Source of the DNA: an uncultured Candidatus Berkelbacteria bacterium
GTDB lineage: Bacteria > Patescibacteriota > UBA1384 > CAILIB01
NCBI GenBank assembly: GCA_937895715.1
Contig: CALBLZ010000077.1
Span: 1 to 5,322 of the forward strand
Reading direction: 5' to 3'
DNA length: 5,322 bases
The position numbers were made by a program, and so were the translations under genes. Shown piece by piece: positions 1 to 5,322 of this stretch (its first letter is position 1; every line of letters starts with the position of its first letter). The notes below the pieces were generated by a model. It saw only the letters and a list, made by a program, of their open reading frames with translations, did no database searches and had not been told where the DNA came from.

Positions 1-250
1 GTTGCTCCTGCGGAGGGTCCGCAGGGCTACTGTGAAGTTGGGAAGAAGTTCCGGCGAATCGCGGTGACTTCACGCAATGCTGTTCTCGTCGTTGCATGTA
101 CGGGGCAACTTTTGCACGCGAGTTCGAGCCACGGGCATGATGGGTACACGCGGGTTATCCGTGCCGCAACATATGTCCGGAAACAGCTCTCCCTTGAGAG
201 CCCGCATCAAGTCTGGAGGTGGTTCGAGTCCGTAACTAGATTGTCCACCA
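1..250 (+). ncRNA. 3' part of a structured RNA, possibly tmRNA (5' end outside window)
   Basis: This stretch looks like RNA rather than protein. Perfect hairpins are visible at 7-14/18-25 (8 bp, GGG loop), 32-38/67-73 (7 bp) and 186-191/196-201 (6 bp, CCTT loop). A tRNA-like T-loop, GGTTCGAGTCC, lies at 221-231. The end reads TTGTCCACCA (241-250), an encoded CCA with A as discriminator and U at the place of the alanine-identity G3-U70 pair, as in tRNA-Ala and tmRNA. A terminator abuts the end. A tmRNA of about 350 nt would leave its acceptor 5' strand and tag region upstream of the window. Against this, the T-stem pairs poorly (GGTGG with CCGTA), and 17 nt rather than 12 separate the T-loop from the discriminator. 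A 7-bp pairing of 210-216 with 236-242 is an alternative fold. I saw no RNase P, SRP, 5S or 6S signature motifs. The strand is inferred from the CCA and terminator. Confidence 0.4.
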
Positions 251-284
251 TGAAAAATAGGCTCACAGAGCCTTTTTTTCATGG
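248..284. terminator. Bidirectional intrinsic terminator between the RNA gene and xth
   Basis: A 17-bp inverted repeat with one T:T mismatch (248-264 pairing with 268-284) closes on an ACA loop. The GC core GGCTC/GAGCC is flanked by an A-run at 253-257 and a T-run at 273-279, so the hairpin has a U-tract in both directions. On the plus strand it would end the structured RNA that stops at 250. On the minus strand it would end the xth transcript, whose stop codon lies 16 bases away. The outermost stem bases are the encoded CCA itself. Confidence 0.85.
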
Positions 285-299
285 TTAATTCCTCAAAAA

Positions 300-1097
300 T
301 TATAACGCCAACTCGATACTTACCGGGCAATGGTCCGACCCCATGACGTCTGGGTGAATCGCTGCTCCAACCACATTGTTTTTGAGTGAACTAGAAACGA
401 GGAAGTAGTCGATGCGCCAGCCAACGTTATTCTCACGCGCATTGGCAAAGTGACTCCACCACGAGTAGTGCCCATTGCCTTCGGTAAACATCCGGAAGGT
501 ATCAACGAAGCCTGCATCAATAAAGGCTTGGAACCCCTCGCGCTCTTCGTTGGTAAAACCTCGCTTGCCGATGTTCGGCTTTGGCCTGGCAAGATCAAGC
601 TCAGTATGGGCAACGTTTAAGTCTCCGCAAAAGATTACGGGCTTGGTTTGCTCCAAGCGTTTACAATACTCAAGAAAGGCGGGATCCCAGTGCTTGTGCC
701 GCAGCTCAACTCGGCTCAAGTCATCTTTAGCGTTTGGGGTATACACAGTCATCAGGTAGAACTTTGCGTACTCTGCCACAAGTACGCGACCTTCGGTGTT
801 TGGGTTGCCGTAGTCGTCCTTGGCCATGTCGTAGCGCTCGAGTAAATCACCAGGCAGATCAGTAATCACCGCCAGAGGTTTCTCTTTTGTAAAGATTGCC
901 GTTCCAGAGTAGCCCTTCTTGTCTGCGGAGTTCCAGAACTCGTGGTACCCGGGCAAATCAATTACTGCCTCCCCAGGCTGAGCCTTAGTTTCTTGGATGC
1001 AGAGAATATCTGGCTTTTCTGACTCAATAAAAGGTGTAAACAGGTTTTTGCGCAGTACAGCACGAATGCCATTCACGTTCCAGGAGTATAGTTTCAT
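300..1097 (-). CDS. xth: Exodeoxyribonuclease III / AP endonuclease
   Basis: Mg-dependent DNA-repair nuclease of the exonuclease-endonuclease-phosphatase superfamily (ExoIII/ExoA/APE1 type). The family cleaves 5' of abasic sites in base excision repair and removes 3' blocking groups. The 265 residues match the usual ExoIII length of about 250-270 as one complete domain. Visible motifs in order are WNVNGIR (6-12, metal-site N7), QETK (35-38, metal ligand E36), YTPN (119-122, catalytic Tyr), GDLNV (158-162, D159 and N161), GWRIDYFLV (226-234, D230) and GSDHCPV (253-259, catalytic D255/H256). All active-site residues are therefore present. The ATG fits because the family begins MK-x-x-SWNVNGIR. 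No ribosome binding site precedes it, and a TAGAAT box six bases upstream suggests a leaderless mRNA. The gene stands alone on this strand, diverges from ddl and ends in TAA just before a shared terminator. Confidence 0.96.
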   Translation of the reverse strand: MKLYSWNVNGIRAVLRKNLFTPFIESEKPDILCIQETKAQPGEAVIDLPGYHEFWNSADKKGYSGTAIFTKEKPLAVITDLPGDLLERYDMAKDDYGNPNTEGRVLVAEYAKFYLMTVYTPNAKDDLSRVELRHKHWDPAFLEYCKRLEQTKPVIFCGDLNVAHTELDLARPKPNIGKRGFTNEEREGFQAFIDAGFVDTFRMFTEGNGHYSWWSHFANARENNVGWRIDYFLVSSSLKNNVVGAAIHPDVMGSDHCPVSIELAL

Positions 1098-1103
1098 AGG
1101 TCT

Positions 1104-1132
1104 ATTCTAGCGGTTTTTCCACATCGTTGCAG
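1104..1132 (-). promoter_or_regulatory. Candidate xth promoter giving a leaderless mRNA
   Basis: Read on the minus strand, TAGAAT (1104-1109, 5 of 6 to the -10 consensus) ends six bases before the xth ATG. Transcription would thus begin at or next to the start codon. A poor -35 (CTGCAA, 3 of 6) lies 17 bp upstream. The spacing is the same as in the stronger prepilin promoter in this window. The -35 is weak, so only the -10 is well supported. Confidence 0.5.
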
Positions 1133-1155
1133 TGTACGATATTGGAGTATTCAGG

Positions 1156-1161
1156 TAGCAT
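1156..1161 (+). promoter_or_regulatory. Possible -10 element for ddl
   Basis: TAGCAT (4 of 6 to TATAAT) ends seven bases before the preferred ddl ATG at 1169, matching the -10-to-ATG distance of the other two genes with promoters here. No convincing -35 is seen (TGTACG at 1133-1138, 3 of 6, 17-bp spacer). TACGAT at 1135-1140 is an alternative -10 that would leave a short leader. The gap between xth and ddl contains no other feature I can support. Confidence 0.25.
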
Positions 1162-1168
1162 GGTGTTC

Positions 1169-2065
1169 ATGATTATTCTACTAAAAGGCGGCACATCATC
1201 TGAGCGAGAGGTGTCTCTCTGGACTGCTCAAAGTATTGCTGATTCACTGACCCGGCAGGGGTTAGAGTTTCAAGAAATTGATGCGGCAGATGCTGACTGG
1301 TTCCAACGAGTAGTGTCAGCGTCCCCAAGTGTTGTGGTGATTGCCCTGCACGGTCCGTACGGTGAGGATGGAACTGTGCAGCGGTTACTCGAAGAGAAGG
1401 GGATCCCGCATACAGGTTCTCGTGCAGATGTAGCGGCGGTTACGATTGATAAAGCGCTTACCAAGCAGCGTGTTGCTGAGTTAGGGGTAGCAACGCCAAC
1501 AGCAAAGGTAATTACCGGCGGAGAACCAATTGAGTGGGAAAGTGAGTTCCCGGTGGTGGTGAAGCCGAATGCAGAAGGATCGAGCTTTGGGGTGAGTATT
1601 GTGCAAAGTGCTGATGAGCTCCAGGCGGCAGTTGAGGTTGCACTCACATTTGATACTACGGTGCTCGTGGAGGAGTACGTGCAAGGACTAGAGTTAACCT
1701 GCGGTGTTATTGATGTACTCGGTGAGGCTCGTGCGCTACCACTGGTAGAAATTATCCCGAGTCATCAGTTTTTTGATTTTGATACCAAGTATACAGCCGG
1801 CTTGTGCGAAGAAATCTGCCCGGCCCGCGTTTCTTCGGAAACTACTGAGCTTGTACAGGGCCTTTCACTAAAAATCTACCAGGCACTCGACCTCAGCCAG
1901 TATGCCCGCCTGGATTGGGTCCTCAGAGATGGCACTCCGTACTTTCTCGAAGTGAACACGCTCCCTGGCATGACAAAAACCTCGCTCATCACCAAAGAAT
2001 TGGCTGCGGCAGGTATTGATTTTGACTCATTTATTGCAGCTATAGCTGTTGGTGAAACCAGCTAG
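1169..2065 (+). CDS. ddl: D-alanine--D-alanine ligase
   Basis: Cytoplasmic ATP-grasp ligase that joins two D-alanines, using ATP, to make the dipeptide ending the peptidoglycan stem peptide. From this start it has 298 residues, close to the usual length of about 305. Visible motifs are KGGTSSEREVS (6-16; E12 matches the substrate-binding E15 of E. coli DdlB), LHGPYGEDG (60-68), VVKP (130-133, ATP-binding Lys), the GSSFGV loop (137-142), VEEY (167-170, adenine hinge), DTKYTAG (205-211; Y208 matches Y216 of DdlB, favouring D-Ala over D-lactate), CPAR (217-220), ARLDW (246-250) and LEVNTLPGMT (260-269, metal ligands E261/N263). It appears complete and functional. ATG 1160 (adding Met-Val-Phe) and TTG 1127 are alternative starts. 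I prefer 1169 because the family begins just before the first beta strand. No good Shine-Dalgarno exists for any of them. The stop is TAG. Confidence 0.95.
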   Translation: MIILLKGGTSSEREVSLWTAQSIADSLTRQGLEFQEIDAADADWFQRVVSASPSVVVIALHGPYGEDGTVQRLLEEKGIPHTGSRADVAAVTIDKALTKQRVAELGVATPTAKVITGGEPIEWESEFPVVVKPNAEGSSFGVSIVQSADELQAAVEVALTFDTTVLVEEYVQGLELTCGVIDVLGEARALPLVEIIPSHQFFDFDTKYTAGLCEEICPARVSSETTELVQGLSLKIYQALDLSQYARLDWVLRDGTPYFLEVNTLPGMTKTSLITKELAAAGIDFDSFIAAIAVGETS

Positions 2066-2085
2066 GTTTTTGAACGTGCGCTGGT

Positions 2086-2114
2086 TTGACAGGAGCAGGC
2101 GAGAGTTACATACT
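2086..2114 (+). promoter_or_regulatory. Sigma70-type promoter for the prepilin/surface-protein unit, leaderless
   Basis: A perfect -35, TTGACA (2086-2091), is followed by an optimal 17-bp spacer and CATACT (2109-2114, 4 of 6 to TATAAT). The -10 ends six bases before the ATG at 2121, so the expected transcription start is the A of the start codon itself. This decides the start of the downstream gene. It also shows that the unit has its own promoter rather than relying on read-through from ddl, which ends at 2065. Confidence 0.75.
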
Positions 2115-2120
2115 AGATTC

Positions 2121-2777
2121 ATGCGACGCTTGCACTCCTCTCGTGCGGCTTTCTCCTTGCTTGAGCTACTCATAGTGGTCACCACTATCGGTGTTCTGGC
2201 AGTTATGCTCGTGGTTAATACGATTGAAACGCGCGCTGTAGCTCGTGATACCAATCGCCGTGCCAACGTGGATGCATATGTTATATCGATGCAACAGTAC
2301 CGCGATATTAGTCCAAACAAGAGCTACTTTGTAACCCGAAAATCAGCAGCACCAATTTGTACGGTTACCAATGGCAACATTGACGGCGGTCATATGGAAG
2401 CTATTGGGGCAGATTGTGTTGGTCTCAACGGTGGAAGTGGAGGCAAGATAACCCGCAAGGGTGTAGCTCCTTACGGAACGGTTTCGATTGCCGAGGCGCT
2501 CCAGGAGTTTGGGGTCCTCAACGCCCAGCGCTTCGACCCAATTGCAGAAGGGGGCGCTGCAACCAATATTGCGGCGCAAGACTACATCCTTGCCCTCTGC
2601 CAAACTGATGGAAAGGCCGCTACTAGTGTTAAGAATGCTCAAGATTTTGCAATCTATGCCATCCTCGAGCGCCCTCGTGTGTACGATGATGCAGCAGATG
2701 AGCGTAACGACGCAGTTGCTGCAAAACGCACCTGTGGTGGCGAACTTACCGGCAACGGGTGGAATGTGAACCCGTAA
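2121..2777 (+). CDS. Type IV prepilin-like (pseudopilin) protein
   Basis: A 218-residue protein with a class III prepilin signal. A short basic leader (MRRLHSSRAA) precedes FSLLELLIVVTTIGVLAVML, with Phe at mature +1 (residue 11), Glu at +5 (E15) and a hydrophobic helix at about 11-32. A prepilin peptidase would cut before F11. The -1 residue is Ala rather than the usual Gly, which some pilins tolerate. A charged amphipathic stretch follows (ARDTNRRANVDAY), as in other pseudopilins, then a globular C-terminal domain with four Cys (PICT, ADCV, ALCQ, RTCG) that could form two disulfides. Major versus minor pilin cannot be decided. A longer frame from TTG 2049 would overlap ddl and bury the signal, so ATG 2121 is chosen. 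The promoter places the transcript start on this ATG, and no Shine-Dalgarno is seen. The surface-protein gene follows after 9 bases, suggesting co-transcription. Confidence 0.88.
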   Translation: MRRLHSSRAAFSLLELLIVVTTIGVLAVMLVVNTIETRAVARDTNRRANVDAYVISMQQYRDISPNKSYFVTRKSAAPICTVTNGNIDGGHMEAIGADCVGLNGGSGGKITRKGVAPYGTVSIAEALQEFGVLNAQRFDPIAEGGAATNIAAQDYILALCQTDGKAATSVKNAQDFAIYAILERPRVYDDAADERNDAVAAKRTCGGELTGNGWNVNP

Positions 2778-2786
2778 GCGTACCCA

Positions 2787-5322
2787 ATGAAACTACTTCA
2801 CTCACTACTAATTGCCCTCTCTCTTACGGTGCTGCTCGGCATGCAACCTATTGCGGCACTTGCGGCTACAGCTGAGCCGACGCCAGTTCCTTCGGCTACA
2901 CCATACAACGTGCTTGCACCGAATCGAAAGCAAGTTCCTCAATCTAGTGTTTCAACGAGCGCGCCGCCAAAGCAGATTCTTACTGTGGAGGCGACGTCAA
3001 ATACGCTAAGCGCTGATCGTAAGACGGTTTCGGCAACGTTTACTGTTACGTCAAACACTCCCCAAGTGCTGCTTGGGGTCCGCCTTCGTGCTAGCCTCGA
3101 TCTTTCTCCAATCGGTTCTCGTTCCTCTACTCGCTTGGCAACCAAGATTGTTGAAGGACTAGGCGACCTGCAGCCCCTAGCAAGTAAAACAGTGTCTGTT
3201 GATATGCCGGTGCCTAGCTTTTACGGAGACCGGCCTCTTTTGCTTGCCCTCACCGTTGAGCAAGGTGCCTACACGGTAGTTGGTGTTGGCGTGGCTAGGG
3301 TAGAGGTGCCAAAACAAAACGAGCCGCTGCTCGTTGATTTCGACGCGAGCACGATGACAGTAGAAGGAAAATCGGGAAAGTTTGATCTTCCGTGGGCACT
3401 TGAAAAAGAGACTTCCCCAATTTCAGGGAGCATTCGGGTTACAAACACCTCACCACTCAGTAAGCAGGTGCGCACCATTCTAACTATCAGTGATATAGCT
3501 GGAAGTGTGGTTGGAACACCCGTAGTTGGCCTTCCAGCAACGCTTGCAGGAAATGGTACGCTCGATCTTCCTTTCTCTACAGAGCTCACAAACAGCAAGG
3601 AGCCTGCCTATAGCTTGAAAGTTGCTGTAGTTGATGAGAATGGCACCGAGCTACTCGTTCCCGCCATTGCGCAACTTGATCGTAGCGGCCCAAGTTTTCG
3701 TATAGATCGCGCTGAACTCCTTCCAGCTACAGTGCGCGGATTAACCCCCCAGGTGCCGGTGCGAATCTTGATCACCGTAGGCAACTACAGCCGCGCAATC
3801 CGTGGAACCGTCAGCTTAAAGTCAGATCAAACTGTGGTAGGCACGGCCACTGGGGCAGTCGATAGAGATACGGGCATGCTCGAGCTAGACGTACCACTTT
3901 CGCTATGGCGTGGCACGATTGAAGTTACAAGTGCAGACATTAGCCTACAGGGTTCTGATGGTACTGAGCTTACCCAGCGAACTGTTCAGATTGAGACCTC
4001 GGTGAGTAACCAGGCTCGCTGGGCAGCACTCATTGCTTCCCTGATCGTTTTGATTGTTGCCGTAATCCTGTTGAGTGTGTGGGCTGTACGTCGACGACGA
4101 ATGGTTCGCATGATGGGGATTGCTCTGGCAGGAATTGGGGGAGCACTATTTATCGGTGGGTCAGTGGCGGCAGCATATACGTGTTATGTTGCGGGGTCAT
4201 TCTGGCTATACAGTGACCCAAACCCTAATGCAAGCGCATTTGGCCAAGTGTTTTACACGGGCTGTACGGCTAGCTCTCAATCAACTGCAGACTGCGCAGA
4301 GGCGAGGCCAGATATGCTCTACGGTTCGTACACCGGATCTGGTGGGTTTGTCGGTAATCATCAGGTACTCCCAAGCAGAATTTCTGGCGGGGATTATGCG
4401 GTGCTACCGGGTCCTACCTATTGTACTAACACCTGTGTCGGCTCTAATGGTGCTACTGCAGGGGGAGCAAACGGTGGGTCTAATGGTGGTTCAAACGGTG
4501 TTGCCCCTGGTGGTCCAAACGGTGCCACTACAACTGGTGCCACGGTTGTCATACCAAATATCAGTAATAGTGAGATAGATAGCCGAACACTCGGAGATAT
4601 AGTAGGTATTGATTATGACTCTCTGTGCATTCGGACTCTTCCAGATGATACGTGTAGTCCCCCAAGAGTAAGTGTGCGTGGAGTATTAGCCACCGGGTCT
4701 GCAATGGGGATATTCGATTCTGCTCCGTGGACACAGGTGAATTTGCGGTGGAGGGCAAGTGCGTGGGGGGTTCCAACAGCACAAGCCGATCCTGATTGGC
4801 CGTATGCACTAACCTGCGGTTTTTGGGTGAACCCACTGTATATGGGAGCTTCTGCCGTGGCGTGGTCCGCAACTGGTTGTCTTGGGTTTGTTACCGCTGG
4901 CGACGTCTGTCCGCCTACCGGTTGTGGTACTGGCTCTTGGGCGCTGACGGTGCTTAGCGTTGATGCAAGTATTGAAATCTATGATTACGACGGCTCAACA
5001 TACAACTTTGTGCAGGCGGTTGGGGTTCCGCGTGTAAACGCTCAGCTAAATGGTGGTGGGGCCGATGATACACAAACCTGCGCTGGATCATGTTGTGACA
5101 GCTCGTCAGGCTCATCCACCTGCCACTGGGTCTATCCAAGCTATTTCCCTGAATCACTCCCTGCCGGTCTTTCACGTAGTGGCGTGCTCACAACGTGTCA
5201 GATTTCGAACGGAGGTACGAATGGGGGAGCAAACGGCGGAACAACAGGTGGGAGCAACGGCGGCTCCAATGGCGGCCTCAACGGAGGTATGAATGGTGGT
5301 CTGAACGGCGGAGTAAACGGGG
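2787..5322 (+). CDS. Very large two-part surface membrane protein, unknown family (3' end outside window)
   Basis: I do not recognise this family. One uninterrupted frame of 845 codons plus one base runs off the right edge. A Sec signal peptide (MKLLHSLLIALSL..., likely cut after A26 in ALA) is followed by a Pro/Ser/Thr-rich linker (27-62). Three consecutive beta-rich stretches (about 64-176, 181-299 and 302-408) suggest Ig-like sandwiches, by inference. A membrane helix (412-434), basic RRRRMVR (435-441) and a second helix (443-463) form a hairpin that would return the chain to the outside. The remaining C-terminal part is extracellular by this topology. It holds 16 Cys (466 to 804, including CAGSCC at 765-770), while residues 1-465 have none. 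NG-rich repeats lie at about 554-579 and from 808 to the edge. The start lies 9 bases after the prepilin stop without a Shine-Dalgarno, so translation may be coupled. An adhesin or pilus-associated role is only a guess from context. Confidence 0.85.
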   Translation, partial: MKLLHSLLIALSLTVLLGMQPIAALAATAEPTPVPSATPYNVLAPNRKQVPQSSVSTSAPPKQILTVEATSNTLSADRKTVSATFTVTSNTPQVLLGVRLRASLDLSPIGSRSSTRLATKIVEGLGDLQPLASKTVSVDMPVPSFYGDRPLLLALTVEQGAYTVVGVGVARVEVPKQNEPLLVDFDASTMTVEGKSGKFDLPWALEKETSPISGSIRVTNTSPLSKQVRTILTISDIAGSVVGTPVVGLPATLAGNGTLDLPFSTELTNSKEPAYSLKVAVVDENGTELLVPAIAQLDRSGPSFRIDRAELLPATVRGLTPQVPVRILITVGNYSRAIRGTVSLKSDQTVVGTATGAVDRDTGMLELDVPLSLWRGTIEVTSADISLQGSDGTELTQRTVQIETSVSNQARWAALIASLIVLIVAVILLSVWAVRRRRMVRMMGIALAGIGGALFIGGSVAAAYTCYVAGSFWLYSDPNPNASAFGQVFYTGCTASSQSTADCAEARPDMLYGSYTGSGGFVGNHQVLPSRISGGDYAVLPGPTYCTNTCVGSNGATAGGANGGSNGGSNGVAPGGPNGATTTGATVVIPNISNSEIDSRTLGDIVGIDYDSLCIRTLPDDTCSPPRVSVRGVLATGSAMGIFDSAPWTQVNLRWRASAWGVPTAQADPDWPYALTCGFWVNPLYMGASAVAWSATGCLGFVTAGDVCPPTGCGTGSWALTVLSVDASIEIYDYDGSTYNFVQAVGVPRVNAQLNGGGADDTQTCAGSCCDSSSGSSTCHWVYPSYFPESLPAGLSRSGVLTTCQISNGGTNGGANGGTTGGSNGGSNGGLNGGMNGGLNGGVNG
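4446..4523 (+). repeat. First Asn-Gly-rich repeat segment inside the large surface protein
   Basis: Codons 554-579 encode a short, imperfect run of N-G-G-X-like units (NGGS, NGGS, then variants with VAPGGPNG) just after the TYCTNTC cysteine pair at 546/550. A Thr/Ala-rich tail (ATTTGAT) follows. It resembles the longer array at the window's right edge and probably forms a flexible linker between two Cys-containing modules. Codons vary synonymously between units. Confidence 0.6.
5208..5322 (+). repeat. Tandem NGGX tetrapeptide (12-nt) array, continues past window edge
   Basis: From residue 808 the protein repeats Asn-Gly-Gly-X at least nine times, with X = T, A, T, S, S, L, M, L, V, and Thr replacing Asn once (TGGS). 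The last unit is cut by the window end. At DNA level this is a 12-nt array of AAY GGN GGN NNN, with mixed AAC/AAT and GGA/GGC/GGG/GGT codons, so the units are alike in protein but diverged in DNA. It starts four residues after C804, the last Cys seen. Confidence 0.85.

Noticed and set aside
70..96. Minus-strand string reading N-D-E-N-S-I-A then TGA, reminiscent of a tmRNA proteolysis tag (E. coli tag contains NDEN)
   Set aside because: It lacks the hydrophobic ALAA-type ending. A minus-strand tmRNA would have to start right at the shared terminator without a promoter, and its 5' end would lack the G3 alanine identity position. The encoded CCA favours the plus strand. Probably chance.
1..288. 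Open + frame through the left edge (GTG start possible at 64)
   Set aside because: Its C-terminal end is a translation of the terminator hairpin, the composition is not protein-like, and the opposite strand is also open over 70-330, as expected of a GC-rich, self-complementary RNA gene.
2049..2120. N-terminal extension of the prepilin from TTG 2049
   Set aside because: It would overlap the ddl end, place 24 residues before the basic leader and run through a well-formed promoter (2086-2114).
2172..2188. Inverted repeat ATAGTGG-TCA-CCACTAT
   Set aside because: It lies in the coding sequence of the pilin hydrophobic helix, has no U-tract and does not overlap a start site. Likely coincidental.
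3060..3078. Hairpin CCCCAAG-TGCTG-CTTGGGG inside the large surface-protein gene
   Set aside because: No T-run follows, and the reading frame continues through it with normal protein sequence, so it is not a terminator on this evidence.
4120..4578. Alternative 152-codon + frame within the large gene
   Set aside because: It is a shadow frame. The frame from 2787 continues without stops and carries the signal peptide, membrane helices, Cys pattern and NGGX repeats.
4440..5322. CRISPR or other DNA-level direct repeat array
   Set aside because: The periodicity is 12 nt in coding phase with synonymous differences, and no spacers or palindromic repeats are present. It is a protein repeat.

Overview
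The window looks like chromosomal DNA from a small-genome bacterium. A Patescibacteria/CPR lineage such as Saccharibacteria is my best guess. The reasons are a compact layout, genes that start without Shine-Dalgarno sequences or appear leaderless, a short pseudopilin-like protein, and a huge lineage-specific surface protein. No in-frame TGA occurs in any of the four genes, and the stops seen are TAA, TAG and TAA. This argues against the UGA=Gly code of Gracilibacteria/Absconditabacteria. The taxonomic call is inference only.

Left edge (1-299): a GC-rich, strongly self-complementary stretch that is probably the 3' part of a structured RNA on the + strand. It has several perfect hairpins, a tRNA-style T-loop sequence (GGTTCGAGTCC) and a genome-encoded ACCA end. 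The end abuts a near-perfect 17-bp bidirectional terminator. A tmRNA (ssrA) 3' half is the best single guess, but its T-arm does not fold canonically, so the class is left open.

300-2065: two divergent housekeeping genes. On the minus strand is an exodeoxyribonuclease III/AP endonuclease (xth). On the plus strand is D-alanine--D-alanine ligase (ddl), which makes the peptidoglycan dipeptide. About 70 bp separate them and must carry both promoters.

2086-5322: a two-gene surface/secretion unit. A clear promoter (TTGACA, 17 bp, CATACT) is placed so that transcription should begin at the ATG of a 218-residue protein with a type IV prepilin signal. Nine bases after that gene's stop, an open frame of more than 845 codons begins and runs off the right edge without a stop. 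It encodes a signal peptide, a Cys-free beta-rich region, two membrane segments around a basic RRRR loop, and a Cys-rich outer region with Asn-Gly-Gly-X repeats. I do not recognise its family. With the pilin-like neighbour it is the most novel part of the window and probably makes a cell-surface structure, though its function is unknown.
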